In this document: positions 7,479 through 15,549 of the stretch, one piece after another
Numbering within the stretch: position 1 is the first letter of the stretch
Layout: every line of letters starts with the position of its first letter
From: JAVVPO01 sp036655715
GTDB taxonomy: Bacteria; Bacillota; Clostridia; Lachnospirales; Cellulosilyticaceae
Assembly (NCBI GenBank): GCA_036655715.1
Contig: JAVVPO010000013.1
Location: 1 to 38,071, forward strand
DNA: 38,071 nt
Direction of reading: 5' to 3'
Program-made: the position numbers and the translations under genes
The notes under the pieces: model-generated
What the model was told of the DNA's origin: nothing
Database searches by the model: none
The model's input: the letters and a program-made list of their open reading frames with translations, nothing else

Positions 7479-7691
7479 ATAAAAACCCTCTCTGAAAAAG
7501 TCTTCTTATGTCAATATAAAGTAAATCTTAAGGTAATGCAAGTATTAATTCTAGTTTTTCTACTATGTAATAATATTAATTACTTGAAAATAAGTAAATT
7601 ATAGATTTGCTTATGGATTTGTAAGGAAATAAGCATCTAAAAGAGATTAAAGATACTTGAATTATATTATAAAGTTACTTAAATAATAAAC

Positions 7692-7952
7692 TTAACTTTC
7701 CCACTTTAAATCTTTAAATAATGCTTTGATAAATATGGTGTGAGAATTAATCCATTGCATAAATTGACTTTTTATAACTTCATCTGTGGTGCTAGTTTCA
7801 GTATTGATATAGTCAACAAATAAATCCATTAAGCTTTCTAGGGCAGCTGTTAAATTCATATCCGATAGAAGATTAAGAAATAAAAGACTTTTAAAGAGTA
7901 AATATATGGATAAAAATAGAAAAATTCTAAGGATAATATTAACTAAAAGCAT
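7692..7952 (-). CDS. Uncharacterised small ORF, possibly a remnant
   Basis: An 86-codon frame between mltG and trmR. It starts with a hydrophobic run rich in Leu, Ile and Phe (about residues 3-28) and ends in a soluble-looking stretch with FMQWINSHTIFIKALFKDL. ATG 7952 lies in the loop of the mltG terminator and has no ribosome site; the inner ATG at 7860 would give 55 aa with only a weak GGAT upstream. I do not recognise the protein. It may be a small expressed protein, the tail of a decayed gene or chance. The rest of 7479-7999 is AT-rich sequence without another gene. Confidence 0.33.
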   Translation of the reverse strand: MLLVNIILRIFLFLSIYLLFKSLLFLNLLSDMNLTAALESLMDLFVDYINTETSTTDEVIKSQFMQWINSHTIFIKALFKDLKWES

Positions 7953-7975
7953 TAATATTATTCTTAGAATTTTTT
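7920..7975. terminator. Strong bidirectional terminator after mltG
   Basis: A 22-bp stem with a single G-U wobble (arms 7920-7941 and about 7953-7975) encloses a loop of about 11 nt. Outer arms are A5 and T5, so either strand ends in a T-run. It lies 25 nt past the mltG stop and should insulate mltG from trmR-trhP. Confidence 0.85.
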
Positions 7976-7999
7976 AAAAGAATAAGCTAAAGTTTTGAT

Positions 8000-9097
8000 T
8001 TATTCATAAAAGTTTTTATCAACAGATTGCTGATATTTAATTTTATTACGTTCATGTTCACTAGCTGTACTGCTGAAAATATGAGAACCACTAGTAGCAT
8101 CTTTTAATACAAAGAAGAAATAGTCATTATTTTCAGGTAGGAGAGCTGCTTGAATAGCCTCTTCACCAGGAGCACAAATAGGACCTACAGGTAAGCCTGC
8201 ATAGGTATAAGTATTATAGGGAGAATCAATTTCTAGGTCATTATAAGAAAGATTAGCTTTTCTTTTCTCAAGGACATATTGGACAGTAGAGCACATTTGA
8301 AGTTTCATATTAGAATCTAATCTGTTATAAATAACACCTGAGATAATAGGTCGTTCGTCACTTAATTTTGCTTCCTGTTCAATAATAGAAGCAATAGTAA
8401 TAATTTCATGTAAGGTATAAGAGGTCTCACGAAGATATTTAGAATACAGGCTAATGACTTGTTCAAAGCGGTTAAGCATTTTTATAATAATTTCTTCGGG
8501 AGTAGCTCCTTTGTTAATAATATAAGTATCCGGGAAAAGGTAGCCTTCTAGCTTGTACTTAGAATCTTGTGGGAGATCTTTTAAGAAATCATAATCATAA
8601 TCTCTTTCATTAACAGCTTTAAGAAAATCTTCTCTATCGACGATGCCTTGATCATGTAGTCTGTTAGCAATCTTAGCAACCGTAAATCCTTCTGGAATAG
8701 TAAATTTAATGGTATTTTCTTGTTTAGGAACCTGAGTGATTAAGCCTAGAATTTCTGAGTTAGACATATTACTACTAATAGAATATTGGCCAGGAATAAA
8801 ACTTTCTTCAGCATCATCAATCTTGCCTGTAGCCATAAACCACTTTTTATGTACAATGAAATCTTGTTCAAAGAGGATATCAGCTAAGGATTCTAATGTG
8901 GTTTCACTTGTTATTTCTAAAGTATATTGCTTGATATTAGGATTTAATGTACGGGCTTTAGATTCTTCCATAACACCTAGTGTATAAGTATAGCCGTTTA
9001 AGAAGGCAAAGGCGCTTCCAGCAATACCAAGAGAAATAAATATTAAACCTATTAATATATGACAGAAGATACGTATATTTGAACGTTTTTTTTGCAT
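8000..9097 (-). CDS. mltG: Endolytic murein transglycosylase MltG (YceG-like)
   Basis: Membrane-anchored lytic transglycosylase that cuts nascent peptidoglycan strands and is thought to set glycan chain length. One membrane segment (about residues 10-33) follows a basic N-terminus; a LysM-like domain spans about 55-125 and the YceG catalytic domain about 130-360. The catalytic Glu is Glu240 in IASIIEQEAKLSDERP. LQMCSTVQYVL and TYAGLPVGPICAPG are the other hallmarks. 365 aa, full length. ATG 9097 has AAGGAG upstream. It corresponds to yrrL beside yrrM (trmR) in Bacillus, but a strong terminator separates it from trmR here. Confidence 0.95.
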   Translation of the reverse strand: MQKKRSNIRIFCHILIGLIFISLGIAGSAFAFLNGYTYTLGVMEESKARTLNPNIKQYTLEITSETTLESLADILFEQDFIVHKKWFMATGKIDDAEESFIPGQYSISSNMSNSEILGLITQVPKQENTIKFTIPEGFTVAKIANRLHDQGIVDREDFLKAVNERDYDYDFLKDLPQDSKYKLEGYLFPDTYIINKGATPEEIIIKMLNRFEQVISLYSKYLRETSYTLHEIITIASIIEQEAKLSDERPIISGVIYNRLDSNMKLQMCSTVQYVLEKRKANLSYNDLEIDSPYNTYTYAGLPVGPICAPGEEAIQAALLPENNDYFFFVLKDATSGSHIFSSTASEHERNKIKYQQSVDKNFYE

Positions 9098-9126
9098 AGT
9101 AGACTCCTTTAATCATTATTAATAAA

Positions 9127-9155
9127 ATTATAACTATTTTTTTACCATAATACAA
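9127..9155 (-). promoter_or_regulatory. Sigma-A promoter for mltG
   Basis: On the minus strand TTGTAT (9155-9150), 17 bp and TATAAT (9132-9127) lie about 30 bp before the mltG start. Confidence 0.65.
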
Positions 9156-9182
9156 CAATTAGGTTAAATATCTATATAAATA

Positions 9183-9211
9183 TTGATTTTAAAAGTCTGA
9201 ATTGATATAAT
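9183..9211 (+). promoter_or_regulatory. Sigma-A promoter for the L,D-transpeptidase gene
   Basis: TTGATT (9183-9188), 17 bp and TATAAT (9206-9211), divergent from the mltG promoter with their -35 elements about 28 bp apart. The ribosome site AAAGGAGA lies just before ATG 9248. Confidence 0.62.
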
Positions 9212-9247
9212 TTTATAAATGGAATAAATTGTAAAAGGAGAAAGTAG

Positions 9248-11200
9248 ATGAAAAAGATAAAATATATTATTTTTTTAGGATCGCTCATCATACCTACGGT
9301 AACGACCTTAGCTGTAGAAGCGGTAGTGGGACAAATAGAAATGACACCTTATACTTTAGAAAATAGAGAGGAGGAAGATAAAAATAGCATAGAAGCTAAC
9401 TCGTATGTGACATGGGAAGTCATGAAAAATGACCTGATGATAGAGGATAACTTTAAAAGATATGAACTTCTTATAAATAATGAATTAGATGTACCACTGA
9501 CATATGGAAAAGTAGCCCAACTTATTTGTACATATATAGGACGAGCTCCTATTAGTTTACCTCAGAAAGATGGAGGAAGTAGCGGTTATATAGGGAGATT
9601 GGTGATGGAAGGGATATGGGGAGACCTACCAACCGATATGAATTTAATATTAGGACAAGCGGAATGGGATATGATTTGTACACGTGCAAAGGCATTTTTA
9701 TTAGACCCTGTTCAGTATGAAAAAGATTTTTTAAATAGTTTAGAACAAGAAAAGAAAGCTAGAATAACAGAGTATAAACTAAAAGAAAAGACACTGGGAA
9801 AATTGGATCCTATAGAATTAGGTGAGATGACGTTAGTAGATCCATTAATGATCTACCAAGAAATGCCTATACATAGATATACTTATCTTAATCAAGACTA
9901 CATAGCGTTACAAGAAGTTGCTACATTAGGATTACAAGTAGAAGAAATAGGGGAAATCATTTATATAAGAAGAAATCAAGAGCCTATGCAGTCTTTTAGT
10001 GAAAAAGTGTATGATAAGCAGAAAATTGCTTTTAATAAGAAAGAAATGTATATAGGGAATGTGAGAACCTATTCACTTGCTACATCAAATGATGTGTTTA
10101 TTCCACTAGAAGCTTTAGGATTCTATTATGAAATTCAGGAAGAAGATGGGCAAATAATACTTGTAGATAAAGCTAAAGAAAGTACTACGTACTTGACGGT
10201 AGATAAAAACTTTATTACAAATAATACAGAAGAAATATTGCAAGTTCAGCTAATTAATTTTTACTGGAATGGACATGAAGTCTTAGAAGAAAAATGGGAT
10301 ATTAGTCAGCTGCAGCCAGGAGAAATCTATCCTAACTATAATAAAGTTTATACTTTAAATGATAGTAAAATTTATCTTACAACAATCATCAATAAAGTAA
10401 AAATAGATAATGAAATGATATGGCATACATCAGAAGATTATGGACAAGCTAATAAAGGACTTTTAAGTCATTATGTAGCACAAGTTCAAAAAAGAGAAGA
10501 AGCTAAAAAACAAGCTGAAATAGAAGCCACTAAAGAACTTTTCCCAGCCTCTATTATTATAGGAACTATGAAATATGATGTGGGACCTTTTAAAAAGGGT
10601 GATCAAGTGGAAGTTAATCGCGCAGATGATGGCATCCGCTATTACTTACATTATGGCAAAGACATTGTTAAAGTACCTTGGAATAGTGTGAAGATACCTC
10701 CTAACCCTAGAGTTGAAACGAAACAAGCAACAATTAAAGAACTTGAGGATTATATTAATGGGACAGATATGACTAGTGCCACTAACTTTTTGGTGTGGAC
10801 AGACCTTTATAGACAAAGAACTTATATATTTAATAAACAAGATGGACAGTGGAAAATTTTTAGAGATAAAATAACCAAAAATGATCAAGTAGAAAGACCG
10901 GCTATTCTTACTTGCTCAACAGGTTATAATGTTACTCCAACACCTAAAGGTATTTTTAAATTAAAAGCCTATGTCCCTTATTTTGGAGTAAATAAAGGAT
11001 ACCGATGTAAAAATGCTGTTCAAATTTTTGATGATTATCTCTACCATTCTCTTATCTTTGATAAAACAGGTAGCTATTTACTAGAGAAGAAAGGGGCATT
11101 AGGACAAAGGGCTTCACAAGGATGTATTAGATTTTCACCTGAGGAAAGTGAATGGTTTTACAACACAATGCCGCTTCAAACAACAGTGTGGATTAATTAA
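9248..11200 (+). CDS. Secreted L,D-transpeptidase (YkuD) with variant active-site motif
   Basis: Likely exported or signal-anchored enzyme forming 3-3 peptidoglycan cross-links or attaching proteins to the wall. Residues 1-23 are a signal sequence. A middle segment (FIPLEALGFYYEI, about 283-320) resembles copper-amine-oxidase-type repeat domains. A small beta-rich SH3-like stretch lies near 430-480, and the YkuD domain near 515-650 begins about LVWTDLYRQRTYIF and has STGYNVTPTPKGIFKL. The catalytic Cys626 is present in RASQGCIRFS with His600 upstream, but the usual S/T-H-G-C reads S-Q-G-C, so Gln624 replaces the motif His. 650 aa, long for the family because of the N-terminal part. It has its own divergent promoter. 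Confidence 0.82.
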   Translation: MKKIKYIIFLGSLIIPTVTTLAVEAVVGQIEMTPYTLENREEEDKNSIEANSYVTWEVMKNDLMIEDNFKRYELLINNELDVPLTYGKVAQLICTYIGRAPISLPQKDGGSSGYIGRLVMEGIWGDLPTDMNLILGQAEWDMICTRAKAFLLDPVQYEKDFLNSLEQEKKARITEYKLKEKTLGKLDPIELGEMTLVDPLMIYQEMPIHRYTYLNQDYIALQEVATLGLQVEEIGEIIYIRRNQEPMQSFSEKVYDKQKIAFNKKEMYIGNVRTYSLATSNDVFIPLEALGFYYEIQEEDGQIILVDKAKESTTYLTVDKNFITNNTEEILQVQLINFYWNGHEVLEEKWDISQLQPGEIYPNYNKVYTLNDSKIYLTTIINKVKIDNEMIWHTSEDYGQANKGLLSHYVAQVQKREEAKKQAEIEATKELFPASIIIGTMKYDVGPFKKGDQVEVNRADDGIRYYLHYGKDIVKVPWNSVKIPPNPRVETKQATIKELEDYINGTDMTSATNFLVWTDLYRQRTYIFNKQDGQWKIFRDKITKNDQVERPAILTCSTGYNVTPTPKGIFKLKAYVPYFGVNKGYRCKNAVQIFDDYLYHSLIFDKTGSYLLEKKGALGQRASQGCIRFSPEESEWFYNTMPLQTTVWIN

Positions 11201-11207
11201 ATAAAAA

Positions 11208-11236
11208 TTGGAATATGCAAATAAGTATGATAAAAT
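11208..11236 (+). promoter_or_regulatory. Sigma-A promoter for the M18 aminopeptidase gene
   Basis: TTGGAA (11208-11213), 17 bp and TAAAAT (11231-11236), with the ribosome site AAGGAGG at 11259-11265. Confidence 0.65.
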
Positions 11237-11271
11237 AACTAATGTTATATCTTAATATAAGGAGGCAAATA

Positions 11272-12666
11272 ATGTCAGGACTAAAAAAAGAATATAAAGC
11301 TGCTTGGGATACATATACGGAAGCTGATAAAGAAGTGCTATTTGGATATGGGGAAAGATATAGAAAATTTATCTCTGATAACAAAACAGAGCGTGAATGT
11401 ATTCGTTCTATGGTGAAAGAAGCTAAAGAGGCAGGTTATAAGGATATCAATGAACTTATTGATGGAAATATAGTGCTTCAAGCAGGAGATAAAGTTTTTG
11501 CCAATTACAATGACAAAACATTAGTAATGTATTGTATAGGGACAGAACCTATGACTAAAGGTCTTAATATCTTAGGGGCACATCTTGATTCACCAAGACT
11601 TGACCTTAAACCAAATCCATTATACGAAGACTCAGATTTTGCAATGTTTAAAACACATTACTATGGCGGAGTTAAAAAGTATCAATGGGTTGCTCTTCCA
11701 CTTGCTATTCATGGCGTTGTTGCCAAAAAAGATGGTGAAGTAGTAAATATAGTTATTGGTGAAGAATTATCTGATCCAGTATTTGGTATTTCAGACCTGC
11801 TTATCCATCTTTCTTCAGAGCAAATGCAAAAGAAATTAAGTGAAGCAATAGGCGGAGAAGACCTTAACCTATGTATGGGAACTCTTCCATTAGAAGGCGA
11901 AGAAAAAGATAAAGTAAAAGCAAACATTCTTAAAATGCTTAATGACAAATATGGTATAACAGAAGAAGATTTTGTATCATCAGAAATTCAAATTGTACCA
12001 GCTGGACCAGCTAGAGATTATGGTTTAGATAGAAGTATGGTTATAGGATATGGACAAGATGATAGAGTTTGTGGTTATGCTTCTTTTGAAGCACAACTTG
12101 AGGTAACAAATCCTACAAAAACAACTGTAACTATCTTAGTGGATAAAGAAGAAATAGGAAGTGTTGGAGCATCTGGTGCTCAGTCTAAATTCTTTGAAAA
12201 TACAGTAGCTGAACTAATCAATCTACAAGGAAATTATTCTGATATTCTTCTTCGTAGAACACTTACTAACTCTAAAATGCTTTCTTCAGATGTAACCGCA
12301 GGGCATGATCCAAATTATGCATCAGTTCTAGAAAAGAATAATGCTGCATATTTTGGAAAAGGTGTAGTATTTATGAGATATACTGGATCACGTGGAAAAT
12401 CAGGTTCTAATGAGTCTAATGCAGAATATGTAGCAGAACTTAGAAGAATAATGGATGAAAACAATGTGACATGGCAAACAGCAGAACTTGGAAAAATTGA
12501 TCTTGGCGGCGGCGGAACTATCGCATATATCCTTGCCAACTATGGTATGGATGTGATAGATTGTGGTGTACCTGTACACAGTATGCATGCACCATGGGAG
12601 ATTACAAGTAAGGTAGATCTTTACGAAATGCGTAAAGCTTATGTAGCCTTTCTTAAAAACGCATAA
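11272..12666 (+). CDS. M18 family zinc aminopeptidase
   Basis: Cytosolic dinuclear-zinc aminopeptidase of family M18 (aspartyl aminopeptidase, ApeA/LAP4-like), which removes N-terminal residues from peptides. Metal ligands and catalytic residues can be followed in order: GAHLDSPRLDLKP (His, Asp), DDRVCGYASFEA (Asp), DKEEIGSVGASG (Glu-Glu), SSDVTAGHDP (Asp) and VPVHSMHAPWEITSKVDLYE (His). 464 aa from ATG 11272, normal length; the longer frame from 11242 lies before the ribosome site. A 30-nt gap with no terminator separates it from the cyclophilin gene, so the two are probably co-transcribed. Confidence 0.93.
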   Translation: MSGLKKEYKAAWDTYTEADKEVLFGYGERYRKFISDNKTERECIRSMVKEAKEAGYKDINELIDGNIVLQAGDKVFANYNDKTLVMYCIGTEPMTKGLNILGAHLDSPRLDLKPNPLYEDSDFAMFKTHYYGGVKKYQWVALPLAIHGVVAKKDGEVVNIVIGEELSDPVFGISDLLIHLSSEQMQKKLSEAIGGEDLNLCMGTLPLEGEEKDKVKANILKMLNDKYGITEEDFVSSEIQIVPAGPARDYGLDRSMVIGYGQDDRVCGYASFEAQLEVTNPTKTTVTILVDKEEIGSVGASGAQSKFFENTVAELINLQGNYSDILLRRTLTNSKMLSSDVTAGHDPNYASVLEKNNAAYFGKGVVFMRYTGSRGKSGSNESNAEYVAELRRIMDENNVTWQTAELGKIDLGGGGTIAYILANYGMDVIDCGVPVHSMHAPWEITSKVDLYEMRKAYVAFLKNA

Positions 12667-12696
12667 TAAAAGCAGACAAAAAGGAGAGATTTTAAA

Positions 12697-13185
12697 ATGT
12701 CAGAAAAAAAACCAATCGTAACAATTACAATGGATGACGATAGTCAAATCAAAGTAGAACTTTACCCAGAAATTGCACCAATTACAGTAGAGAACTTTGT
12801 TAAATTAGTAAATGATGGTTTCTATAATGGGCTTACATTCCATAGAATTATTAGAGGATTTATGATTCAAGGTGGATGTCCAGAAGGGACTGGTACAGGT
12901 GGCCCAGGACACCAAATCAAAGGTGAATTCTCAGGAAATGGCGTAGCAAACAACCTTAAACATACAAAAGGTGTTATTTCTATGGCAAGATCACAAAGTC
13001 CAGACTCAGCAGGATCACAATTCTTTATCATGCACCAAGATTCACCACATTTAGATGGTCAATACGCTGGATTTGGTAAAGTTATTGAAGGATTAGATGT
13101 AGTAGATTATATTGCTAATACATCAGTTAATTATATGGATCAACCAAAAACACCAGTTAAAATGAAATCAGTAACAGTAGAATAG
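12697..13185 (+). CDS. Cytosolic cyclophilin-type peptidyl-prolyl isomerase
   Basis: Catalyses cis-trans isomerisation of peptidyl-proline bonds. Complete single-domain cyclophilin of 162 aa: FHRIIRGFMIQGG holds the catalytic Arg, AGSQFFIMHQ the substrate pocket and LDGQYAGFGKVIEG the lid region. No signal peptide, so cytosolic. ATG 12697 has AAGGAGAG upstream. A second, membrane-anchored cyclophilin is encoded at 14911. Confidence 0.95.
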   Translation: MSEKKPIVTITMDDDSQIKVELYPEIAPITVENFVKLVNDGFYNGLTFHRIIRGFMIQGGCPEGTGTGGPGHQIKGEFSGNGVANNLKHTKGVISMARSQSPDSAGSQFFIMHQDSPHLDGQYAGFGKVIEGLDVVDYIANTSVNYMDQPKTPVKMKSVTVE

Positions 13186-13234
13186 TAAAATAGCTTTAAA
13201 GTAATTTAGAATTCTAATAAAGCAGGTGAGGCAA

Positions 13235-14158
13235 ATGTCTTTTATAGATTTGCATTGTGATACAGCAAGTAGAATCTATTATGATAGGACAAAACTTTAT
13301 GACAACTCTTATCATATTGATATTACAAAACTTAGACAATCTAATTACTTAGCTCAATGGTTTGCATTTTTTGTTAATACTGCTTCCATAGGAGAAAAGT
13401 CTCCTATGGAAGAGTTTCAAGAAATGTACAACTATTTTATAGCTGAAGTGAATAATAATCCCAAAGATATTACAGTAGTTACAAATTATGAATCATACAT
13501 AAAAGCCAAAAAAGAGAAAAAAATAGGTGCATTTCTTTCTTTAGAAGAGGGGCAAGTACTAGAAGGAGATTTATCTAATGTAGATAAATTAGAAGATCTA
13601 GGTATTAGACTTATGACGCTTACTTGGAATTTTACTAATAGTCTTGGCCATCCCCATACTATTAATGAAGGACTTACAGACTTAGGAAAAGAACTTGCTA
13701 AGTATCTAAATAGTAAGAAGATATTAGTCGATATTGCACATCTTTCTAAAGAAGGAATGAAAGATATTATAGCACTTTATAAAAAGCCTATTATAGCTTC
13801 TCATTCTAATGCCCAAGGCTTTTATAATCACACAAGGAATCTAGATGATACTACTATTAAGGCCATTGCTAACAGCGGTGGAGTGGTCGGTGTTAACTTT
13901 TATAGTTATTTCCTAAATCATTCAAGACATACTAAGATAGAGGATCTTGTAGGAGTCATTAACTATCTTTATCAAGTAGGGGGAGAGGATATCCTAGCTC
14001 TTGGAACAGATTTTGATGGCATTGATTGTGATTTAGAGGTATGTAATTGCGCAGAAATGGATAAACTTATAAGTAGTTTATCTAGGTTATATTCAAATAA
14101 GGTTATAGAAAAGTTTTCTTATGGTAACATAGAACGCGTTATTAAGGAAACCTTATAG
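13235..14158 (+). CDS. Renal-dipeptidase-like membrane dipeptidase (family M19)
   Basis: Zinc dipeptidase of family M19, fold of the amidohydrolases, probably splitting dipeptides. Metal ligands: HCD in FIDLHCDTAS, Glu in LSLEEGQVLEG, His in DIAHLSKEGM and ASHSNAQGFYNHTRNL, and Asp in ALGTDFDGID. 307 aa; ATG 13235 with GGTGAGG at 13225-13231 is preferred to the GTG at 13226 inside that site. No signal peptide, so cytosolic as is common in Firmicutes, despite the family name. It lies about 50 nt after the cyclophilin gene with no obvious terminator. A perfect 13-bp hairpin lies inside the coding region at 13383-13412. Confidence 0.92.
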   Translation: MSFIDLHCDTASRIYYDRTKLYDNSYHIDITKLRQSNYLAQWFAFFVNTASIGEKSPMEEFQEMYNYFIAEVNNNPKDITVVTNYESYIKAKKEKKIGAFLSLEEGQVLEGDLSNVDKLEDLGIRLMTLTWNFTNSLGHPHTINEGLTDLGKELAKYLNSKKILVDIAHLSKEGMKDIIALYKKPIIASHSNAQGFYNHTRNLDDTTIKAIANSGGVVGVNFYSYFLNHSRHTKIEDLVGVINYLYQVGGEDILALGTDFDGIDCDLEVCNCAEMDKLISSLSRLYSNKVIEKFSYGNIERVIKETL

Positions 14159-14173
14159 CAAGAAATTTATAGC

Positions 14174-14202
14174 TTGGAAAAATTTATCAAAGATGCTATA
14201 AT
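14174..14202 (+). promoter_or_regulatory. Sigma-A promoter for the metal-binding DUF1292 gene
   Basis: TTGGAA (14174-14179), 17 bp and TATAAT (14197-14202), start expected near 14209. Two inverted repeats follow immediately. Confidence 0.72.
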
Positions 14203-14206
14203 GAGT

Positions 14207-14237
14207 TTGTTATTATAACAAATTTGTTATCACAAAT
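14207..14237 (+). promoter_or_regulatory. Paired inverted repeats, likely operator
   Basis: TTGTTAT-T-ATAACAA (14207-14221) is a perfect 7-1-7 palindrome; ATTTGT-N4-ACAAAT (14222-14237) follows directly. The motif TTTGTTAT repeats 17 bp apart. The pair covers the expected start site and lies before the ribosome site, a typical repressor position. The 7-1-7 geometry is that of Fur-family boxes, but only 10 of 14 positions match the PerR consensus. Confidence 0.45.
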
Positions 14238-14254
14238 TCGGAAGGAGATTTACC

Positions 14255-14623
14255 ATGGAAGAAATTAAAGGATGCGGATGCGGACACAATCACGAAGAAG
14301 AGCACAAAGGATGTGGAAGTGACTGCGGATGTGGACACGATCATAATCAAGAAGAGCCAGTTATTTTTGTAACATTTGAAGATGAAAATAAAGAAGTAGC
14401 TTGCGATGTATTAGGTATATTTGAAGTTGATGAAATTGAATATATAGCACTTGCTCCACAAGACGAGGACGATGTATTAATCTATCGTTATTCAGAAAAC
14501 GGAGAAGACATTCAATTAGATGAAATTGATACAGATGAAGAGTACGAAAAAGTTGCTGCTGAATTTGATGAATTATTCTTCGGAGAAGAAGAAGTAACAG
14601 AAGAAGAAGTAACAGAAGAATAA
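14255..14623 (+). CDS. DUF1292 protein with Cys/His-rich metal-binding head
   Basis: 122-aa paralogue of the DUF1292 protein at 2145. Residues 1-33 are packed with Cys and His (KGCGCGHNHEEEHKGCG, then CGCGHDHNQ), a good ligand set for Zn, Cu or Ni. Residues 35-105 form the acidic DUF1292 core (VIFVTFEDENKEVACDVLG, ALAPQDEDDVLIYRY). The end repeats EEEVTEE twice. The function of DUF1292 is unknown; I infer metal binding from the head alone. It has its own promoter, two operator-like repeats and a strong terminator, so it is a monocistronic, regulated unit. SD GAAGGAG at 14241-14247. Confidence 0.85.
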   Translation: MEEIKGCGCGHNHEEEHKGCGSDCGCGHDHNQEEPVIFVTFEDENKEVACDVLGIFEVDEIEYIALAPQDEDDVLIYRYSENGEDIQLDEIDTDEEYEKVAAEFDELFFGEEEVTEEEVTEE

Positions 14624-14684
14624 TCTGTAAAATAGAAAAGACAGGATATAATATTATATCCTGTCTTTTCTATTTTACAGATTA
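14621..14684. repeat. Perfect 64-bp palindrome with terminator features
   Basis: Bases 14621-14652 and 14653-14684 are exact reverse complements with no unpaired centre. The left arm begins with the DUF1292 stop codon. As RNA it forms an inner GC-richer stem around GACAGGATATA flanked by A-rich then T-rich arms, like a bidirectional intrinsic terminator, but the pairing runs far longer than needed. Confidence 0.95.
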
Positions 14685-14910
14685 ATACAAGAGTACTTAT
14701 ATTAGGAAACATGAACAAGGCGGGGATATAATACTTAAAGGCTTAGTATAAATAGCTTAGAGGAATAGAACTAGAGAAGATCTATAGAGGTGCTTGGCCT
14801 ACAACAGAAATAAAACAGCATCAGGACCATCTTGTGAAAAATGAGAGGTGTAAAAGTATAAAATATGCTTGTTTTACCTATACTACTACAAAAACAGTGG
14901 AAGAGAGACT
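14685..14910 (+). pseudogene. Possible decayed coding sequence
   Basis: No intact gene. One open frame at 14756-14917 has no usable start; it encodes segments such as IELEKIYRGAWPTTEIKQHQ and KYACFTYTTTKTVEERLC. A second frame upstream reads YIRKHEQGGDIILKGLV before a stop at about 14752. Together they look like pieces of one gene broken by stops or shifts, but I recognise no family and chance is possible. The last part also supplies the ribosome site of the next gene. Confidence 0.25.
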
Positions 14911-15549
14911 ATGTTGAAAAAAATAATTATCTTTGTAGGTATAGGGTGTATAAGCTTATTGATTTTTACAATGATATCCCATAGAGTTATTGTTACACAA
15001 CAAGTAATTGAAGAGGCTCATCCTATTGCGACCATTCATTTTAGCAATGGAGAGTCTATTAAGATGGAACTGTATCCTGAGCAAGCGCCAAATACAGTTA
15101 GAAATTTTATTTACTTAGCAGAGAAGGATTTTTATAATGGAACATTTATTAATAGAGTCATACCTGGTTATTTTATTCAATTAGGAGATCCTATAGGAAA
15201 TGGATACGGTTATCCAGGCTATTTTATCAAGAGTGAATGCAAGTACAATGGCGTTAGAAATAGGTTAACCCATACAAAGGGAACAGTGTCTATGGCTCGT
15301 TCATCAGCTTTTGATACAGAAGGCTGTCAGTTTTTTATTTTGTTAGAGGACGATAAGAGCTTAGATGGACAGTACGCTTCTTTCGGTAGGGTAATAGAAG
15401 GTATAGAAAGTTTGGAAAATATGGGAACTATTGAATTAGATGAAAACTATTTGCCAAGAGAATCTATTACAATCGATTCTATTGAACTAGAATTTAATAA
15501 TTATAATATAGCAAATTTAGAGAGTATTATAGCGGGTGATGAGGATTAA
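14911..15549 (+). CDS. Membrane-anchored cyclophilin-type peptidyl-prolyl isomerase
   Basis: 212-aa extracytoplasmic cyclophilin. Residues 1-22 (MLKKIIIFVGIGCISLLIFT) are a signal anchor; Cys13 lies mid-helix without a lipobox, so a lipoprotein is unlikely. The domain starts near residue 30 with ATIHFSNGESIKMELYPEQA. The catalytic Arg is kept in INRVIPGYFIQLGD, though the adjacent His of the cytosolic paralogue is Asn. GCQFFILLEDD and LDGQYASFGRV complete the fold. Likely a folding helper for secreted proteins. ATG 14911 has GGAAGAGAG upstream; the longer frame from TTG 14869 lacks one. It overlaps the channel gene by 11 nt. Confidence 0.9.
   Translation: MLKKIIIFVGIGCISLLIFTMISHRVIVTQQVIEEAHPIATIHFSNGESIKMELYPEQAPNTVRNFIYLAEKDFYNGTFINRVIPGYFIQLGDPIGNGYGYPGYFIKSECKYNGVRNRLTHTKGTVSMARSSAFDTEGCQFFILLEDDKSLDGQYASFGRVIEGIESLENMGTIELDENYLPRESITIDSIELEFNNYNIANLESIIAGDED

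Noticed and set aside
14582..14620. Tandem repeat in the 3' end of the DUF1292 gene
   Set aside because: Simple acidic low-complexity tail (EEEVTEE twice), common in this family; not a mobile or CRISPR repeat.
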